Assembly: GCF_000741215.1 (NCBI RefSeq)
Contig: NZ_JGYX01000002.1
Location: 62,001-126,000 of the forward strand
Source: Bifidobacterium pullorum subsp. gallinarum
GTDB taxonomy: Bacteria; Actinomycetota; Actinomycetes; Actinomycetales; Bifidobacteriaceae
DNA: 64,000 nt
Direction of reading: 5' to 3'
Shown here: piece by piece, positions 1-8,305 of the stretch
How the letters are laid out: each line of letters opens with the position of its first letter
Numbering within the stretch: the stretch's first letter is position 1
Notes under the pieces: model-generated
What the model was told of the DNA's origin: nothing
Database searches by the model: none
What the model saw: the letters and a program-made list of their open reading frames with translations, nothing else
Position numbers and translations under genes: made by a program

Positions 1-849
1 CTGCGCCTCCAGCACCCCCATGGCGGTGTCATAGGCGTCCTCCTGGGCCACCGGTTCGCCCTCATGGGTGCGGATGCCCTCGAACCTGGCCCTCCGGTGC
101 GCCACCTCGGCGGTGGGCACCACCACCACGCGGCCGCCGCCCAGGCAGATGCGCCGGCACAGGTCGTCGGCCTCGGTGAAGCTGCCGAACCACGGATCCG
201 TTCCCCCGGTGGTCTGCAACGTGGACAGCGGCATCAACGCGCCGGCCAAGGACACGGCGAATACATCCTGCCGGCCGTCATACTGCTCCTGGTCCGGCTC
301 GCCGTCCACCACCAGGGATTCCAGATGATGCCTGCCGGCATACGATCCCACGTTATGCAGGTTCTCCCCGCTCCAGTCCAGCTGTTTGGCACCGAGCAGC
401 GATGCGGTGGGCGTATTGCGCCGCGCCTCCAGCAACGCCTCCAGACAGGCATCGGCCGGCTTCGAATCGTCATGCAGCGTCCACAGCGCGGACACGGCGC
501 GTTCCAGCCGTGCGTATTTCAGCCCACGCATCACCGCGTCGAAGAACGAACGTGCGCCTGCGGCGCGGACGATCTGTACGCTCAGCGCCTGGTCGGGTTC
601 CCCGTCCCGCAGCGGCACTTCGGAATGGACCGGCTGCCCCGTCAGCCCGGTGCAGTCCGCCACGATCACGGTTCCCGGCAGCACGGTCTGGTTCAGCACG
701 GCGTGCATGGTGTCGCCAAGGAACCGGAGATCCCCCTCGACCGTGATCACGGCGGCCACCGTATGGTCCACGGCCCGCTTGTGCAAGGGCATGGCCGCCG
801 CCTGCTCGGCGATAATCCGCTGAATGTCGCTGTTGCCTGTGGAATTCAT
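1..849 (-). CDS. GT2-family glycosyltransferase, N-terminal part (cut by window edge)
   Basis: About 283 codons are visible, starting at ATG 849 and running off the left edge with no stop. The start reads MNSTGNSDIQ. The A/B segment (AAVITVEGDLRFLGDTMHAV) looks like a nucleotide-sugar binding GT-A fold, followed by LWTLHDDSKPAD, where HDD sits where the DxD metal motif is expected, and later WFGSFTEADDLCRR. This resembles the large actinobacterial GT2 enzymes that carry a multi-spanning C-terminal region; that part lies outside the window. It lies just downstream of the whiB gene on the same strand. The likely role is transfer of a sugar to a cell-envelope polymer; the substrate cannot be told. 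No strong Shine-Dalgarno sequence precedes the ATG. Confidence 0.75.
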   Translation of the reverse strand, partial: MNSTGNSDIQRIIAEQAAAMPLHKRAVDHTVAAVITVEGDLRFLGDTMHAVLNQTVLPGTVIVADCTGLTGQPVHSEVPLRDGEPDQALSVQIVRAAGARSFFDAVMRGLKYARLERAVSALWTLHDDSKPADACLEALLEARRNTPTASLLGAKQLDWSGENLHNVGSYAGRHHLESLVVDGEPDQEQYDGRQDVFAVSLAGALMPLSTLQTTGGTDPWFGSFTEADDLCRRICLGGGRVVVVPTAEVAHRRARFEGIRTHEGEPVAQEDAYDTAMGVLEAQ

Positions 850-881
850 AACTCCCAGTGTACGCAACGGGTGCCCGTGCG

Positions 882-1181
882 TTACGCCCGTCCCCTGCGC
901 TCCTTCTTATACCGACGGCGTTCGCGTTCGCTCATGCCGCCCCAGATGCCGAATCGCTCGTCGTGTTCGATGGCCCAATCCAGACACTGTTCACGCACCT
1001 CGCACTGGGCGCACACGCGCTTGGCGTCCCGGGTGGATCCGCCCTTCTCCGGAAAGAACGCCTCCGGATCGGTCTGCGAGCACAACGCCTTATGCTGCCA
1101 TGACAGATCGTCGCCCGACTGGAACAACCCCCACAACTTGGATAGCGGCTCATCGGCGGATTCGTCCATGACCCCCCACAT
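882..1181 (-). CDS. WhiB-family iron-sulfur transcriptional regulator
   Basis: This 99-residue protein has the four-cysteine WhiB layout: one Cys in ALCSQTDPEAFF, a second in RVCAQC with its CxxC partner, and a fourth in REQC, which together hold a [4Fe-4S] cluster. A GIWGG turn and a basic tail (RERRRYKKERR) follow, as in WhiB2/WhmD-type proteins. I chose ATG 1181 because AAGGAGG lies 5 bases upstream; an upstream ATG at 1232 in frame has no such site. It is divergent from an LCP gene and upstream of the glycosyltransferase. WhiB2-type proteins control septation and cell division genes; assignment to that subgroup is inference. Confidence 0.9.
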   Translation of the reverse strand: MWGVMDESADEPLSKLWGLFQSGDDLSWQHKALCSQTDPEAFFPEKGGSTRDAKRVCAQCEVREQCLDWAIEHDERFGIWGGMSERERRRYKKERRGRA

Positions 1182-1223
1182 GTTGTCCTCCTTGCCTAGG
1201 CCGTGTGCAATCGATTCGCTTAA

Positions 1224-1253
1224 ATTACACACTTGTCACTTGGGATTTGTCAA
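1224..1253 (-). promoter_or_regulatory. Candidate sigma-70-type promoter of whiB
   Basis: On the minus strand a perfect TTGACA (1253-1248) is followed after 18 bp by TGTAAT (1229-1224). It lies about 45-70 bp upstream of the whiB start codon. A second TTGACA (1270-1265) lies just upstream without a good -10 partner. Confidence 0.55.
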
Positions 1254-1391
1254 ATCAAAAGCCGTGTCAATACCGCCCTTTAAGGGGTGCAGATGCTATA
1301 TTGCCCCTTCCGTACATGCCGGCTCTGTTCCGATCCGGTGAACATCATGGCCCCGTATTCCCATTTTGGGGCATTGTTCAGGCCGGTGGCT

Positions 1392-1397
1392 TACAAT
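1392..1397 (+). promoter_or_regulatory. Candidate -10 element of the first LCP gene
   Basis: TACAAT lies 55 bp upstream of the GTG start at 1453. I see no convincing -35 at 16-18 bp. A small hairpin (GCCCC...GGGGC, about 1350-1371) lies just upstream. Confidence 0.35.
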
Positions 1398-1452
1398 CTA
1401 TTCCGTTCAACCGCGACGGGCGCTCATAACCCGCAACCAGGAAGGCGACGAC

Positions 1453-2913
1453 GTGACCTCACACCGCAGGACCAACCGCACAATCCCCAACATCGCGGGA
1501 AGCATCGCCTCGCATCCACGGCACAGCAGCCAATACCGCATCAGTCACGTTGTGCGCACCGTTCTGGTATCCATCCTATTGGCGGCCCTCACATTCGTCG
1601 GCACCGCAGCCGCGGCCGTGTGGGTGGATATCAACAGCACCATCGAGCAACGGTCGTTCACCCTGCCGGTGCAGGCGGACGATGCCGACAAGGACAACGA
1701 GCCCCAGCTGGTGGACGTGAACGCCGGCAAGCCGGTCAATGTGCTCCTCCTGGGTCAGGACACCCGCGAGGGCGACGGCAACGCCGCCGTGGGCGGCAGC
1801 GACGACTCGACCGCGAACCTCCATAATGCGGACACGACGATCGTGGCGCAGATCGCCGCCGACCGCTCCTACATCAACCTGGTCTCGATCCCCCGCGATT
1901 CCATGGTCGACGTCCCCAGCTGCTCCACGGCCAACGGCACCATCCCCGCGCAGTATTACGTGCAGTTCAACTCGATCTTCGCCAACGCCTACTCCTATGG
2001 GGGCGACCTGGCGTCCGCGGCCGGTTGCACGGTGAACGCGGTGAACGCGCTGACCGGCCTGGACATCCAGGAGGTCGTGGTGGTGGACTTCCAGGGCCTG
2101 AGCAGCATGATCGACGCGCTGGGAGGCGTGGACATCTGTATCCCGTTCGACACCCAGGACACCTATACCGGTCTGGACCTGAAGCGGGGCTTGCAGCATC
2201 TCGACGGCACCCAGGCCACGCAGTACGCCCGCATGCGCCACGGCACCGGCACGGATGGCTCGGACGTCATGCGAACAACACGACAGCAATACCTCATCAA
2301 GGCGCTGCTCAACGAGGCGCTCAGCAAGAACCTGTTCACCAACAGCCCGCAGCTCTACCAGCTGGCCCGCGCCGCGCTGGAATCGCTCAACATCAGCGAC
2401 GGCCTGGCGGACGCCGCCACCCTGGCCGGACTGGCCATGAGCCTGAAGAACCTGGACTCCTCGCATCTGTACGCGCAAACCGTTCCGGTGGTCGCCGACC
2501 CCTACAATCCCACGGCCCGCGTCGTCTGGTCCGACGCCGCCGACGCCGTCTGGGAGAAACTCCGGCTCAACCAGCCGCTGACGGCCCAGTCCGACGACGC
2601 CCAGTCGTCGGACGACGCCACCGCCGACTCGTCCGAGACGCCGTCCGACACGCCTTCGGACACCGACGCCTCCCAGCAGACCACGCAGGACGGCACCGAC
2701 ACCGGCACCGAGCAGACGCAGCAGGCCGCGCCCGATCCAAACACCGGACTGGTCACCTCCGTCGACCCCTACACCCTGCAGGAAGTGCTCACCGACCCCG
2801 CCACGGGCGGCGTCGTGGACCCGGAGACCGGTTCCATCTCCGACCCGCTCACCGGGCAGTACATCGGCATGGCCGACCAGTACATCATGTACACCTTCTG
2901 CCGGGTCTCATGA
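1453..2913 (+). CDS. LytR-CpsA-Psr (LCP) family protein 1
   Basis: The 486-residue protein starts at GTG 1453, with AGGAAGG 7 bases upstream. It has a short basic cytoplasmic N-terminus, one membrane helix at about residues 33-58 and an extracellular LCP domain (VNVLLLGQDTREG, NADTTIVAQI, INLVSIPRDSMV, DALGGVDICIP, YARMRHGTGTDGSDVMRTTRQQ). The Asp and Arg residues that bind metal and polyprenyl phosphate are present. LCP enzymes transfer glycopolymers from a lipid carrier to the peptidoglycan. After the domain come an acidic Ser/Thr/Asp-rich linker (roughly 375-440) and a C-terminal stretch with repeated DPxTG units. It is divergent from whiB and next to a second LCP gene. Confidence 0.9.
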   Translation: MTSHRRTNRTIPNIAGSIASHPRHSSQYRISHVVRTVLVSILLAALTFVGTAAAAVWVDINSTIEQRSFTLPVQADDADKDNEPQLVDVNAGKPVNVLLLGQDTREGDGNAAVGGSDDSTANLHNADTTIVAQIAADRSYINLVSIPRDSMVDVPSCSTANGTIPAQYYVQFNSIFANAYSYGGDLASAAGCTVNAVNALTGLDIQEVVVVDFQGLSSMIDALGGVDICIPFDTQDTYTGLDLKRGLQHLDGTQATQYARMRHGTGTDGSDVMRTTRQQYLIKALLNEALSKNLFTNSPQLYQLARAALESLNISDGLADAATLAGLAMSLKNLDSSHLYAQTVPVVADPYNPTARVVWSDAADAVWEKLRLNQPLTAQSDDAQSSDDATADSSETPSDTPSDTDASQQTTQDGTDTGTEQTQQAAPDPNTGLVTSVDPYTLQEVLTDPATGGVVDPETGSISDPLTGQYIGMADQYIMYTFCRVS

Positions 2914-3013
2914 CACGGTAATGTGCTGTTCCTGCGCAGGATTACCCGCAGATACGCTGAAATGTCCCTCCACCGTGTAAAAACGACTGGAGACAGACAC
3001 ACTGGAGGGACAT

Positions 3014-4345
3014 ATGGCCGAAGAACAGGGAGACACTGGTATGCCGGGCATACCGCCCAGTTTCATACCGTCGGCCAGTCGCCAGCGTCCCTCCTCCCCC
3101 AGCGTGGACGCGGCACCGCCCAGTTTCATCCCGCCCTCGCGCAAGCGTGCCGCCAAGCCGGCCGCCGTCACCCCGGCACCCGCCTCGTCCACGGGACCGG
3201 CGCAACAGATGCCGCAGAGCTTCCAACCGGCATCCAAGCCCGCACGTCGGGCCACGGGGTCCTCGCGTTCGGCAGCATCGCAACGGACCGTGCCCCCCGC
3301 CACGCCGCCACGAACCGTGCCGAATACCCCCATGAACGTCCGAGCCGCGGCACCGGCGGCCGCCTACGGCTCCACGATGGCCGTGTCCGCACAGCCTCCA
3401 CGCCGCCGCAGGCATATCGGACACATCATCGTCAGCGTCCTGCTCGTTCTCATACTGGCTGCGGCGCTCGGCCTGTTCGGCGTGTGGAACTGGGTCGACG
3501 GCAAACTCATCAAAACCCCCTGGCTGACGGACCGCGCCGATACGCCCGCATCCACGTGGCTGGTGCTCGGTTCCGACGAACGTGAAGGCGGCGACAGCGA
3601 TATCGTCGGGTTCCGCACCGATACGATTCTGGTGCTGACCAAACCCCGGAAAGGCAGCAGCTCGCTGATCTCCATCCCCCGGGATTCGCTGGTCTCGATC
3701 GACGACTACTACCTGAAGATCAACGCGGTGAGCCAGCTGTATGACGGACAATCCCTGGTCAGCGAGGTCGAGCAGATCACCGGACAGAAGATCGACCATG
3801 TAGCGCAGATCAAGTTCAACGGTCTCAAGGACGTGGTCAATGCGCTCGGCGGCATCGAACTGTGCTACGACAGCGATGTCAGCGACCCGTATTCCGGCTT
3901 GGAATGGCAAGCCGGCTGCCACACGGCCGACGGCGACACCGCATTGGCTTTCTCGCGCATGCGCTACGCGGACGCCACCGGCGACTTCGGCCGCGGGGAC
4001 CGCCAGCGGCAGGTCATCGGGGCCATCATGGACAAAGGACTGTCCTCCGGAACGCTCTCCAACCCGGGCACGGTGATGTCCGTGGCGGACACCACGTTGA
4101 ACGCCATCACCGTTGACGAGCAGACCAACCCGTACACCCTGCTGATGATGGCGCTGGCGTTCCGCGACGCCACCGGCGCATCGGGAATCACGGGCTCCGT
4201 GTACTGGTCCGACCCCGACTACTACGTGGACGGCGTGGGTTCCAGCGTGCTGCTGGACGACCAGCGCAACCTGGAACTGTTCACCGCATTGGCCGACGGC
4301 ACGCATGAGCCCGGCGTGGTGGGCACCCTCGCCGAGAGCCAGTGA
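3014..4345 (+). CDS. LytR-CpsA-Psr (LCP) family protein 2
   Basis: The 443-residue protein has a long Pro/Ala-rich cytoplasmic N-terminus (about 130 residues), a membrane helix in HIGHIIVSVLLVLILAAALG, and an LCP domain (STWLVLGSDEREGGDSDIVG, FRTDTILVLT, LISIPRDSLVSI, GGIELCYD, AFSRMRYADATGDFGRGDRQRQ). Catalytic Asp/Arg positions are retained. GGAGGG precedes the ATG. The N-terminus carries three related PxSFxP motifs. It follows LCP protein 1 by 100 bp. Its role is probably ligation of a wall glycopolymer; whether the two paralogues handle different polymers is not shown by the sequence. Confidence 0.9.
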   Translation: MAEEQGDTGMPGIPPSFIPSASRQRPSSPSVDAAPPSFIPPSRKRAAKPAAVTPAPASSTGPAQQMPQSFQPASKPARRATGSSRSAASQRTVPPATPPRTVPNTPMNVRAAAPAAAYGSTMAVSAQPPRRRRHIGHIIVSVLLVLILAAALGLFGVWNWVDGKLIKTPWLTDRADTPASTWLVLGSDEREGGDSDIVGFRTDTILVLTKPRKGSSSLISIPRDSLVSIDDYYLKINAVSQLYDGQSLVSEVEQITGQKIDHVAQIKFNGLKDVVNALGGIELCYDSDVSDPYSGLEWQAGCHTADGDTALAFSRMRYADATGDFGRGDRQRQVIGAIMDKGLSSGTLSNPGTVMSVADTTLNAITVDEQTNPYTLLMMALAFRDATGASGITGSVYWSDPDYYVDGVGSSVLLDDQRNLELFTALADGTHEPGVVGTLAESQ

Positions 4346-4432
4346 CCCCGGCGACACGCCGATTCCGATAGCCTTCGACCACATCGCCCCGTTCGCCTTG
4401 CCACCTGCCGTGCCAACGGTCAGACTGAAGGC

Positions 4433-6259
4433 ATGAAGGGCACCCATCGACATACTCGAACCACTGAGCGGGCCACCGACCGCCGACGCCTCAGGGCCAG
4501 ACGGCTGAGCCTCGCCGCGGCCGTGGCACCGGCCATCGCCCAGCTGATACTGCTGGGGGCGATGGCGGTGGAGCAACGCTGGATGTTCGTGCTCATGATC
4601 ATGCCGGGGCTGGTCGGGTGTTTGGCCTCGCTCCTGGTGATAGTCACCCGCGGCGACGACCCCTCCCGGTCAGGACCGCAACCCGAGGAGCGATCCGGGC
4701 CGTCCGACGATTTCGGCGCCATCGCCATGCTGCCGTTGGAATCGGTGCTCGGCCTGCGCGACGATCCCGTGATGTGGCGGCCGATTGTGGCGAGCTGGCT
4801 CGACGGCGCACATACCGACGTGCCCATAGGCACCACCGCCAAGGGCGTCGCCACCCTGGACATCGCCGCGCAGGGACCGCACGCCCTGGTTGCGGGGACC
4901 ACGGGATCCGGCAAATCCGTGCTGCTGCAGAACTGGTGTCTGGCGTTGGCGGTCCGCAACCCTCCCGATACGCTGCATTTCGTGTTCCTCGACTTCAAGG
5001 GCGGATCGACGTTCAGCCAATTGCGGGGTCTGCCCCATACGGCGGGCATCGTCGACGATTTGGACATCAGGCACGCCGCCAGGGCGATCGTCGGCCTGGA
5101 ACGTGAGCTCAAGCGCCGTGAACGGCTAGTGGCGGAGGCCGGGGTGCCCTCCATCGATCGGCTGGGCAACGCGCAGCCATCCATCATCATCGTGATCGAC
5201 GAGTTCCATGTGCTCCGGCAACAGCTGCCCGACGCCATCGAACGGTTCATCCGCATCGCCTCGTTGGGCCGGTCCCTGGGCATGCATCTGATCGCCTGCA
5301 CACAGCATCCCCTCGGCCAGGTGCACGCGGAGATGAAGTCGAATATGGCGCTGAACCTGTGCCTGCGGGTACGTGACGGTATGCAATCCGCGGAATTGAT
5401 CGGCTCGTCCGCCGCCGCAGGCATCCCTCCGACCATGCCCGGCGCGTTCTACAGCAACGACGGCGTCACCGTCACCCCCATCCGCAGCTGCGCCCCGGCC
5501 GACGCGCGGTCCATCACCGCGGCCATCGGCATGGCGTGCCGTTTCCACGGCGCCCGGCCCGCCGATCCGCTGTTCACCGCACCCCTGCCCGCACGCGTTG
5601 CCTGCGGCGACGGCGCGTGCGTTGCCCGCGATTGCGTGCCGTTCGCCCTGGGGGACGACGGCGCGCGCTTCCACGACGTCGTCCTGCAACCGCAGGAGGG
5701 CGGCATCGCCATCATCGGGGGCAGGGGCCGGGGCAAGACCACCGCATTGCGCATGCTGGCGGCGAGCTGGGGTGCGCGCGACGATGTGGCGCTGACGGTG
5801 ACGTATCTTTCCGACGGGACATACGTCGACGCCGCGGATATCTGCACGGTTCCCCTGCCGCCGTCCGGAACGGGGAGGGATTCGGCCGCACGGCATCGGG
5901 CATGGCTGATCGACGACGCGGATATGGTGTTCAATCCCGCATGCGACCGGACCTGCACCGACCGGATACGGCGCAATCTGTATCGGGAGGGCGTGGCCCT
6001 TGTTGTGGCGGTGGAGCATCCGCACAGCCTGCGACGCCCCGACTTCTTCCGCACCAGGCTCATCTTCCCCTCCGGCGACCGCGCCACCGATCTGATGAAC
6101 GGCATCCCCTCCGAACTGCTGAACCAATTCGGCCATGAGGAATTGACCACACCCGGCCGGGGCGTGCTGGTCGAACCCGGCAGGGCCACCGTGGTGCAGT
6201 GCATGGTTCCTTCCGGTTCCTTCACCAAGCCTGCGTTTTTTCCCGGCGAAACCTCTTGA
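4433..6259 (+). CDS. Short FtsK/SpoIIIE (EssC/EccC-like) membrane ATPase
   Basis: The 608-residue protein has two membrane helices (about 30-72) followed by an FtsK/SpoIIIE domain with Walker A GTTGSGKS (155-162), a VFLDFKGG segment, Walker B IIIVIDEFH (251-259) and ACTQHP. A second P-loop (GGRGRGKTT, about 428-436) with a WLIDDAD Walker B forms a degenerate second ATPase domain. This order matches EccC/EssC motors of type VII secretion more than DNA translocases: there is no gamma DNA-reading domain. EccC/EssC proteins usually have more than 1,000 residues and three ATPase domains, so this is a short form. No WXG100 substrate or other secretion component is seen nearby. The cargo is unknown. 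Confidence 0.75.
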   Translation: MKGTHRHTRTTERATDRRRLRARRLSLAAAVAPAIAQLILLGAMAVEQRWMFVLMIMPGLVGCLASLLVIVTRGDDPSRSGPQPEERSGPSDDFGAIAMLPLESVLGLRDDPVMWRPIVASWLDGAHTDVPIGTTAKGVATLDIAAQGPHALVAGTTGSGKSVLLQNWCLALAVRNPPDTLHFVFLDFKGGSTFSQLRGLPHTAGIVDDLDIRHAARAIVGLERELKRRERLVAEAGVPSIDRLGNAQPSIIIVIDEFHVLRQQLPDAIERFIRIASLGRSLGMHLIACTQHPLGQVHAEMKSNMALNLCLRVRDGMQSAELIGSSAAAGIPPTMPGAFYSNDGVTVTPIRSCAPADARSITAAIGMACRFHGARPADPLFTAPLPARVACGDGACVARDCVPFALGDDGARFHDVVLQPQEGGIAIIGGRGRGKTTALRMLAASWGARDDVALTVTYLSDGTYVDAADICTVPLPPSGTGRDSAARHRAWLIDDADMVFNPACDRTCTDRIRRNLYREGVALVVAVEHPHSLRRPDFFRTRLIFPSGDRATDLMNGIPSELLNQFGHEELTTPGRGVLVEPGRATVVQCMVPSGSFTKPAFFPGETS

Positions 6260-6338
6260 AAAGTCGATGATTTCGTGGTTATCTGAATAATGTTTGTTCC
6301 GGAAGTCGGATATTGCGATTGAGGAGTGCGAGGAAACC

Positions 6339-6617
6339 ATGAGCAGCGCTTACGATTGGCGAGCCAAAGCCGCGTGTCGGGACAAGGATCCCGAACTGTT
6401 CTTCCCCGTCGGCAACACCGGTGCCGCCTATCAGCAGATCGAGGAGGCCAAGGCCGTGTGCCGGACCTGCAAGGTCATCGATGCCTGCCTCAAATGCGCT
6501 CTGGACACCAATCAGGATTACGGTGTCTGGGGTGGCCTCAGCGAGGACGAGCGGCGCGCGCTGAAGCGTCGCGCCATGCGCGCCCGCCGCTCCCAGGCCA
6601 TGCAGATGCAGGTGTGA
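6339..6617 (+). CDS. WhiB1-like iron-sulfur regulator
   Basis: The 92-residue protein DWRAKAACRDKDPELFFPVGNTG... closely follows the WhiB1 pattern: one Cys in AACRDKDPELFFP, CRTC, then Cys in DACLKCA, a GVWGG turn and a basic DERRALKRR tail. I chose ATG 6339 because GAGGAAACC precedes it; an in-frame ATG at 6294 adds 15 residues unlike the family. In mycobacteria WhiB1 binds the primary sigma factor, senses nitric oxide and is essential; the same role here is inferred. The gene is followed by a strong hairpin. Confidence 0.88.
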   Translation: MSSAYDWRAKAACRDKDPELFFPVGNTGAAYQQIEEAKAVCRTCKVIDACLKCALDTNQDYGVWGGLSEDERRALKRRAMRARRSQAMQMQV

Positions 6618-6643
6618 GAGCTTAAGACCGGTCAACCGATGGC

Positions 6644-6676
6644 GAGGGGCCTTCCGCGAATGGCGGAAGGCCCCTC
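6644..6676. terminator. Bidirectional terminator hairpin between whiB1-like and the PdtaS-like kinase
   Basis: A perfect 14-bp GC-rich stem (6644-6657 with 6663-6676) closes a 5-nt loop. It lies between the convergent whiB1-like gene and the sensor kinase and can serve both. There is no clear T-run. Confidence 0.75.
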
Positions 6677-6717
6677 AGCGTATCCGCGCATCCGATGCGG
6701 GCCGCGGGAGGTGCCGG

Positions 6718-8208
6718 TCAGGATTCGTTCTGCGCGGCACGCAGCTTCATGTCCAGGATGACGCGGGTGCCGCCCTCGCGGCGGGGCTCCCAACGCACGG
6801 TGCCGCCGAAGTCGTTCTTGACAAAGGTGTTGATGATCTGCGTGCCCAGACCGGACCCGGAGGAACGAGCCATGCCGTTGTTCTCCTCCTGTTCCAGACC
6901 CACGCCGTCGTCCTCGACCACCACGTTGAGGTTGTTGCCGCCACGGCCCACGGATACCGTGATATGACCCTCTTTACGGCCTTCGAACCCGTGCTCGATG
7001 GCGTTGGTGATCAGCTCGGTGAGCACCAGCGACAGCGGCGTGGCGTCCTGCGCCGGCATCATGCCGAACTTGCCTATGAAATCGATGTCGATATGCTGGT
7101 CGCGCATCGTGGCCAGGTCCACGTTCATCTTCAGCAGGTTCGAGATCACCTTGTCGAAATCGACGATTTCGTCGACCGTCTGGCTCAGTCCCTCGTGCAC
7201 CATCGCGATGGTCTGCACGCGGCGCTGCGCCTCGGCCAGCTCCTTCTTGACCTCCTGGGACTTGGTCTTGCGCGCCTGGAGCCGCAGCAGCGCGGACACC
7301 GACTGCAGGTTGTTCTTCACCCGGTGGTGGATCTCGGAGATCGCCGCGTCCTTGGTCTGCAGCTCCTTCTCGCGGCGGCGCAGCTCCGTGACGTCACGGC
7401 ACAGCACGATGCCGCCCGTCCTGCCGTTCGCGTCATACAGCGGCAGCGAACGCATCGAGACCGCGGAACGGTTCGCGTCGAGTTCGGAATCGACAGCGGC
7501 CTTGCCGCTCAACACCAACGGCAGCGTTTCCGGCACCGGATCGTTCTTGTGCAACAGCTGGGTGCCGATCTCGCTCAGGTACTGGCCGATCATGGCACGC
7601 AACGACCCCAGACGGCGGAAGCAGCTGATGGCGTTCGGGGAGGCATAGCGCACCACGCCGTCCACGGTCAGTACGATGAATCCGTCCGACACGCGGGCGA
7701 TATGCCGCTGGTTCATCACCGAATCACGGTACGGGAACTGGCCGCGGGGAATCATCTCATACAACTGCTTGCCGGCGTTGATGCTTTCCGACTCATAGCG
7801 GCCGTTCGATTCACGTGTGGCCATGTTGGTCTCGCGCACCACCAGGCCGAGGGTCTTGCCGTTATGCCGGACCGGCGCATACACGTTGCATACCGCGGAC
7901 TTGCCCACCGTACGCAGCACGGTGGAACGGAACACGGAGCCCGAGCGCATGGCCAGGTCCAGCTCGCCGTACAGGTCCTCGTCCACCTCCTTGCCGACCA
8001 CGTCCTCCTCACGCAGGCTCATCACGGTGGAGGGGCGGCATTGCTCGGCGATGATGTACCTGCCGTCGCCATTCTGCACGATGAGCAGCAGGTCGGCGAA
8101 GCTCAGGTCGGCGATGACCTGCCAGTCCGCCACGAGTTGATGCAGCCATTCGCGGTCGTAGTTGTCCAGATCGGGACGACTCGCCAGTATCTCGGAAAAA
8201 TCAGCCAT
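6718..8208 (-). CDS. PdtaS-type sensor histidine kinase
   Basis: The 496-residue soluble protein has an N-terminal GAF-like sensor segment, a PAS-like domain (DGFIVLTVDGVVRYASPNA), a HisKA_2 dimerisation motif with the phospho-acceptor in EIHHRVKNNLQS near residue 293, and an HATPase domain (LTELITNAIEHGFEG, DDGVGL, GSGLGTQII). This arrangement matches mycobacterial PdtaS, which phosphorylates the RNA-binding antiterminator PdtaR. No PdtaR is in the window. The start at 8208 fits a leaderless transcript: TAATGT on the minus strand ends 7 bases before the ATG. An ATG at 8256 in frame is less likely. Confidence 0.87.
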   Translation of the reverse strand: MADFSEILASRPDLDNYDREWLHQLVADWQVIADLSFADLLLIVQNGDGRYIIAEQCRPSTVMSLREEDVVGKEVDEDLYGELDLAMRSGSVFRSTVLRTVGKSAVCNVYAPVRHNGKTLGLVVRETNMATRESNGRYESESINAGKQLYEMIPRGQFPYRDSVMNQRHIARVSDGFIVLTVDGVVRYASPNAISCFRRLGSLRAMIGQYLSEIGTQLLHKNDPVPETLPLVLSGKAAVDSELDANRSAVSMRSLPLYDANGRTGGIVLCRDVTELRRREKELQTKDAAISEIHHRVKNNLQSVSALLRLQARKTKSQEVKKELAEAQRRVQTIAMVHEGLSQTVDEIVDFDKVISNLLKMNVDLATMRDQHIDIDFIGKFGMMPAQDATPLSLVLTELITNAIEHGFEGRKEGHITVSVGRGGNNLNVVVEDDGVGLEQEENNGMARSSGSGLGTQIINTFVKNDFGGTVRWEPRREGGTRVILDMKLRAAQNES

Positions 8209-8305
8209 GTGCTCCACATTACCCCAGCGCGTGTCCGAATCCAGCGATATCCACAACCTACGATAACGTAGGTTACGGTTGCGTAACCATTATTCGGGAG
8301 GACAT

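Noticed and set aside
4433..6617. Complete type VII secretion locus
   Set aside because: Only an EccC/EssC-like ATPase is seen; no WXG100, EccB, EccD or mycosin-like gene is nearby.
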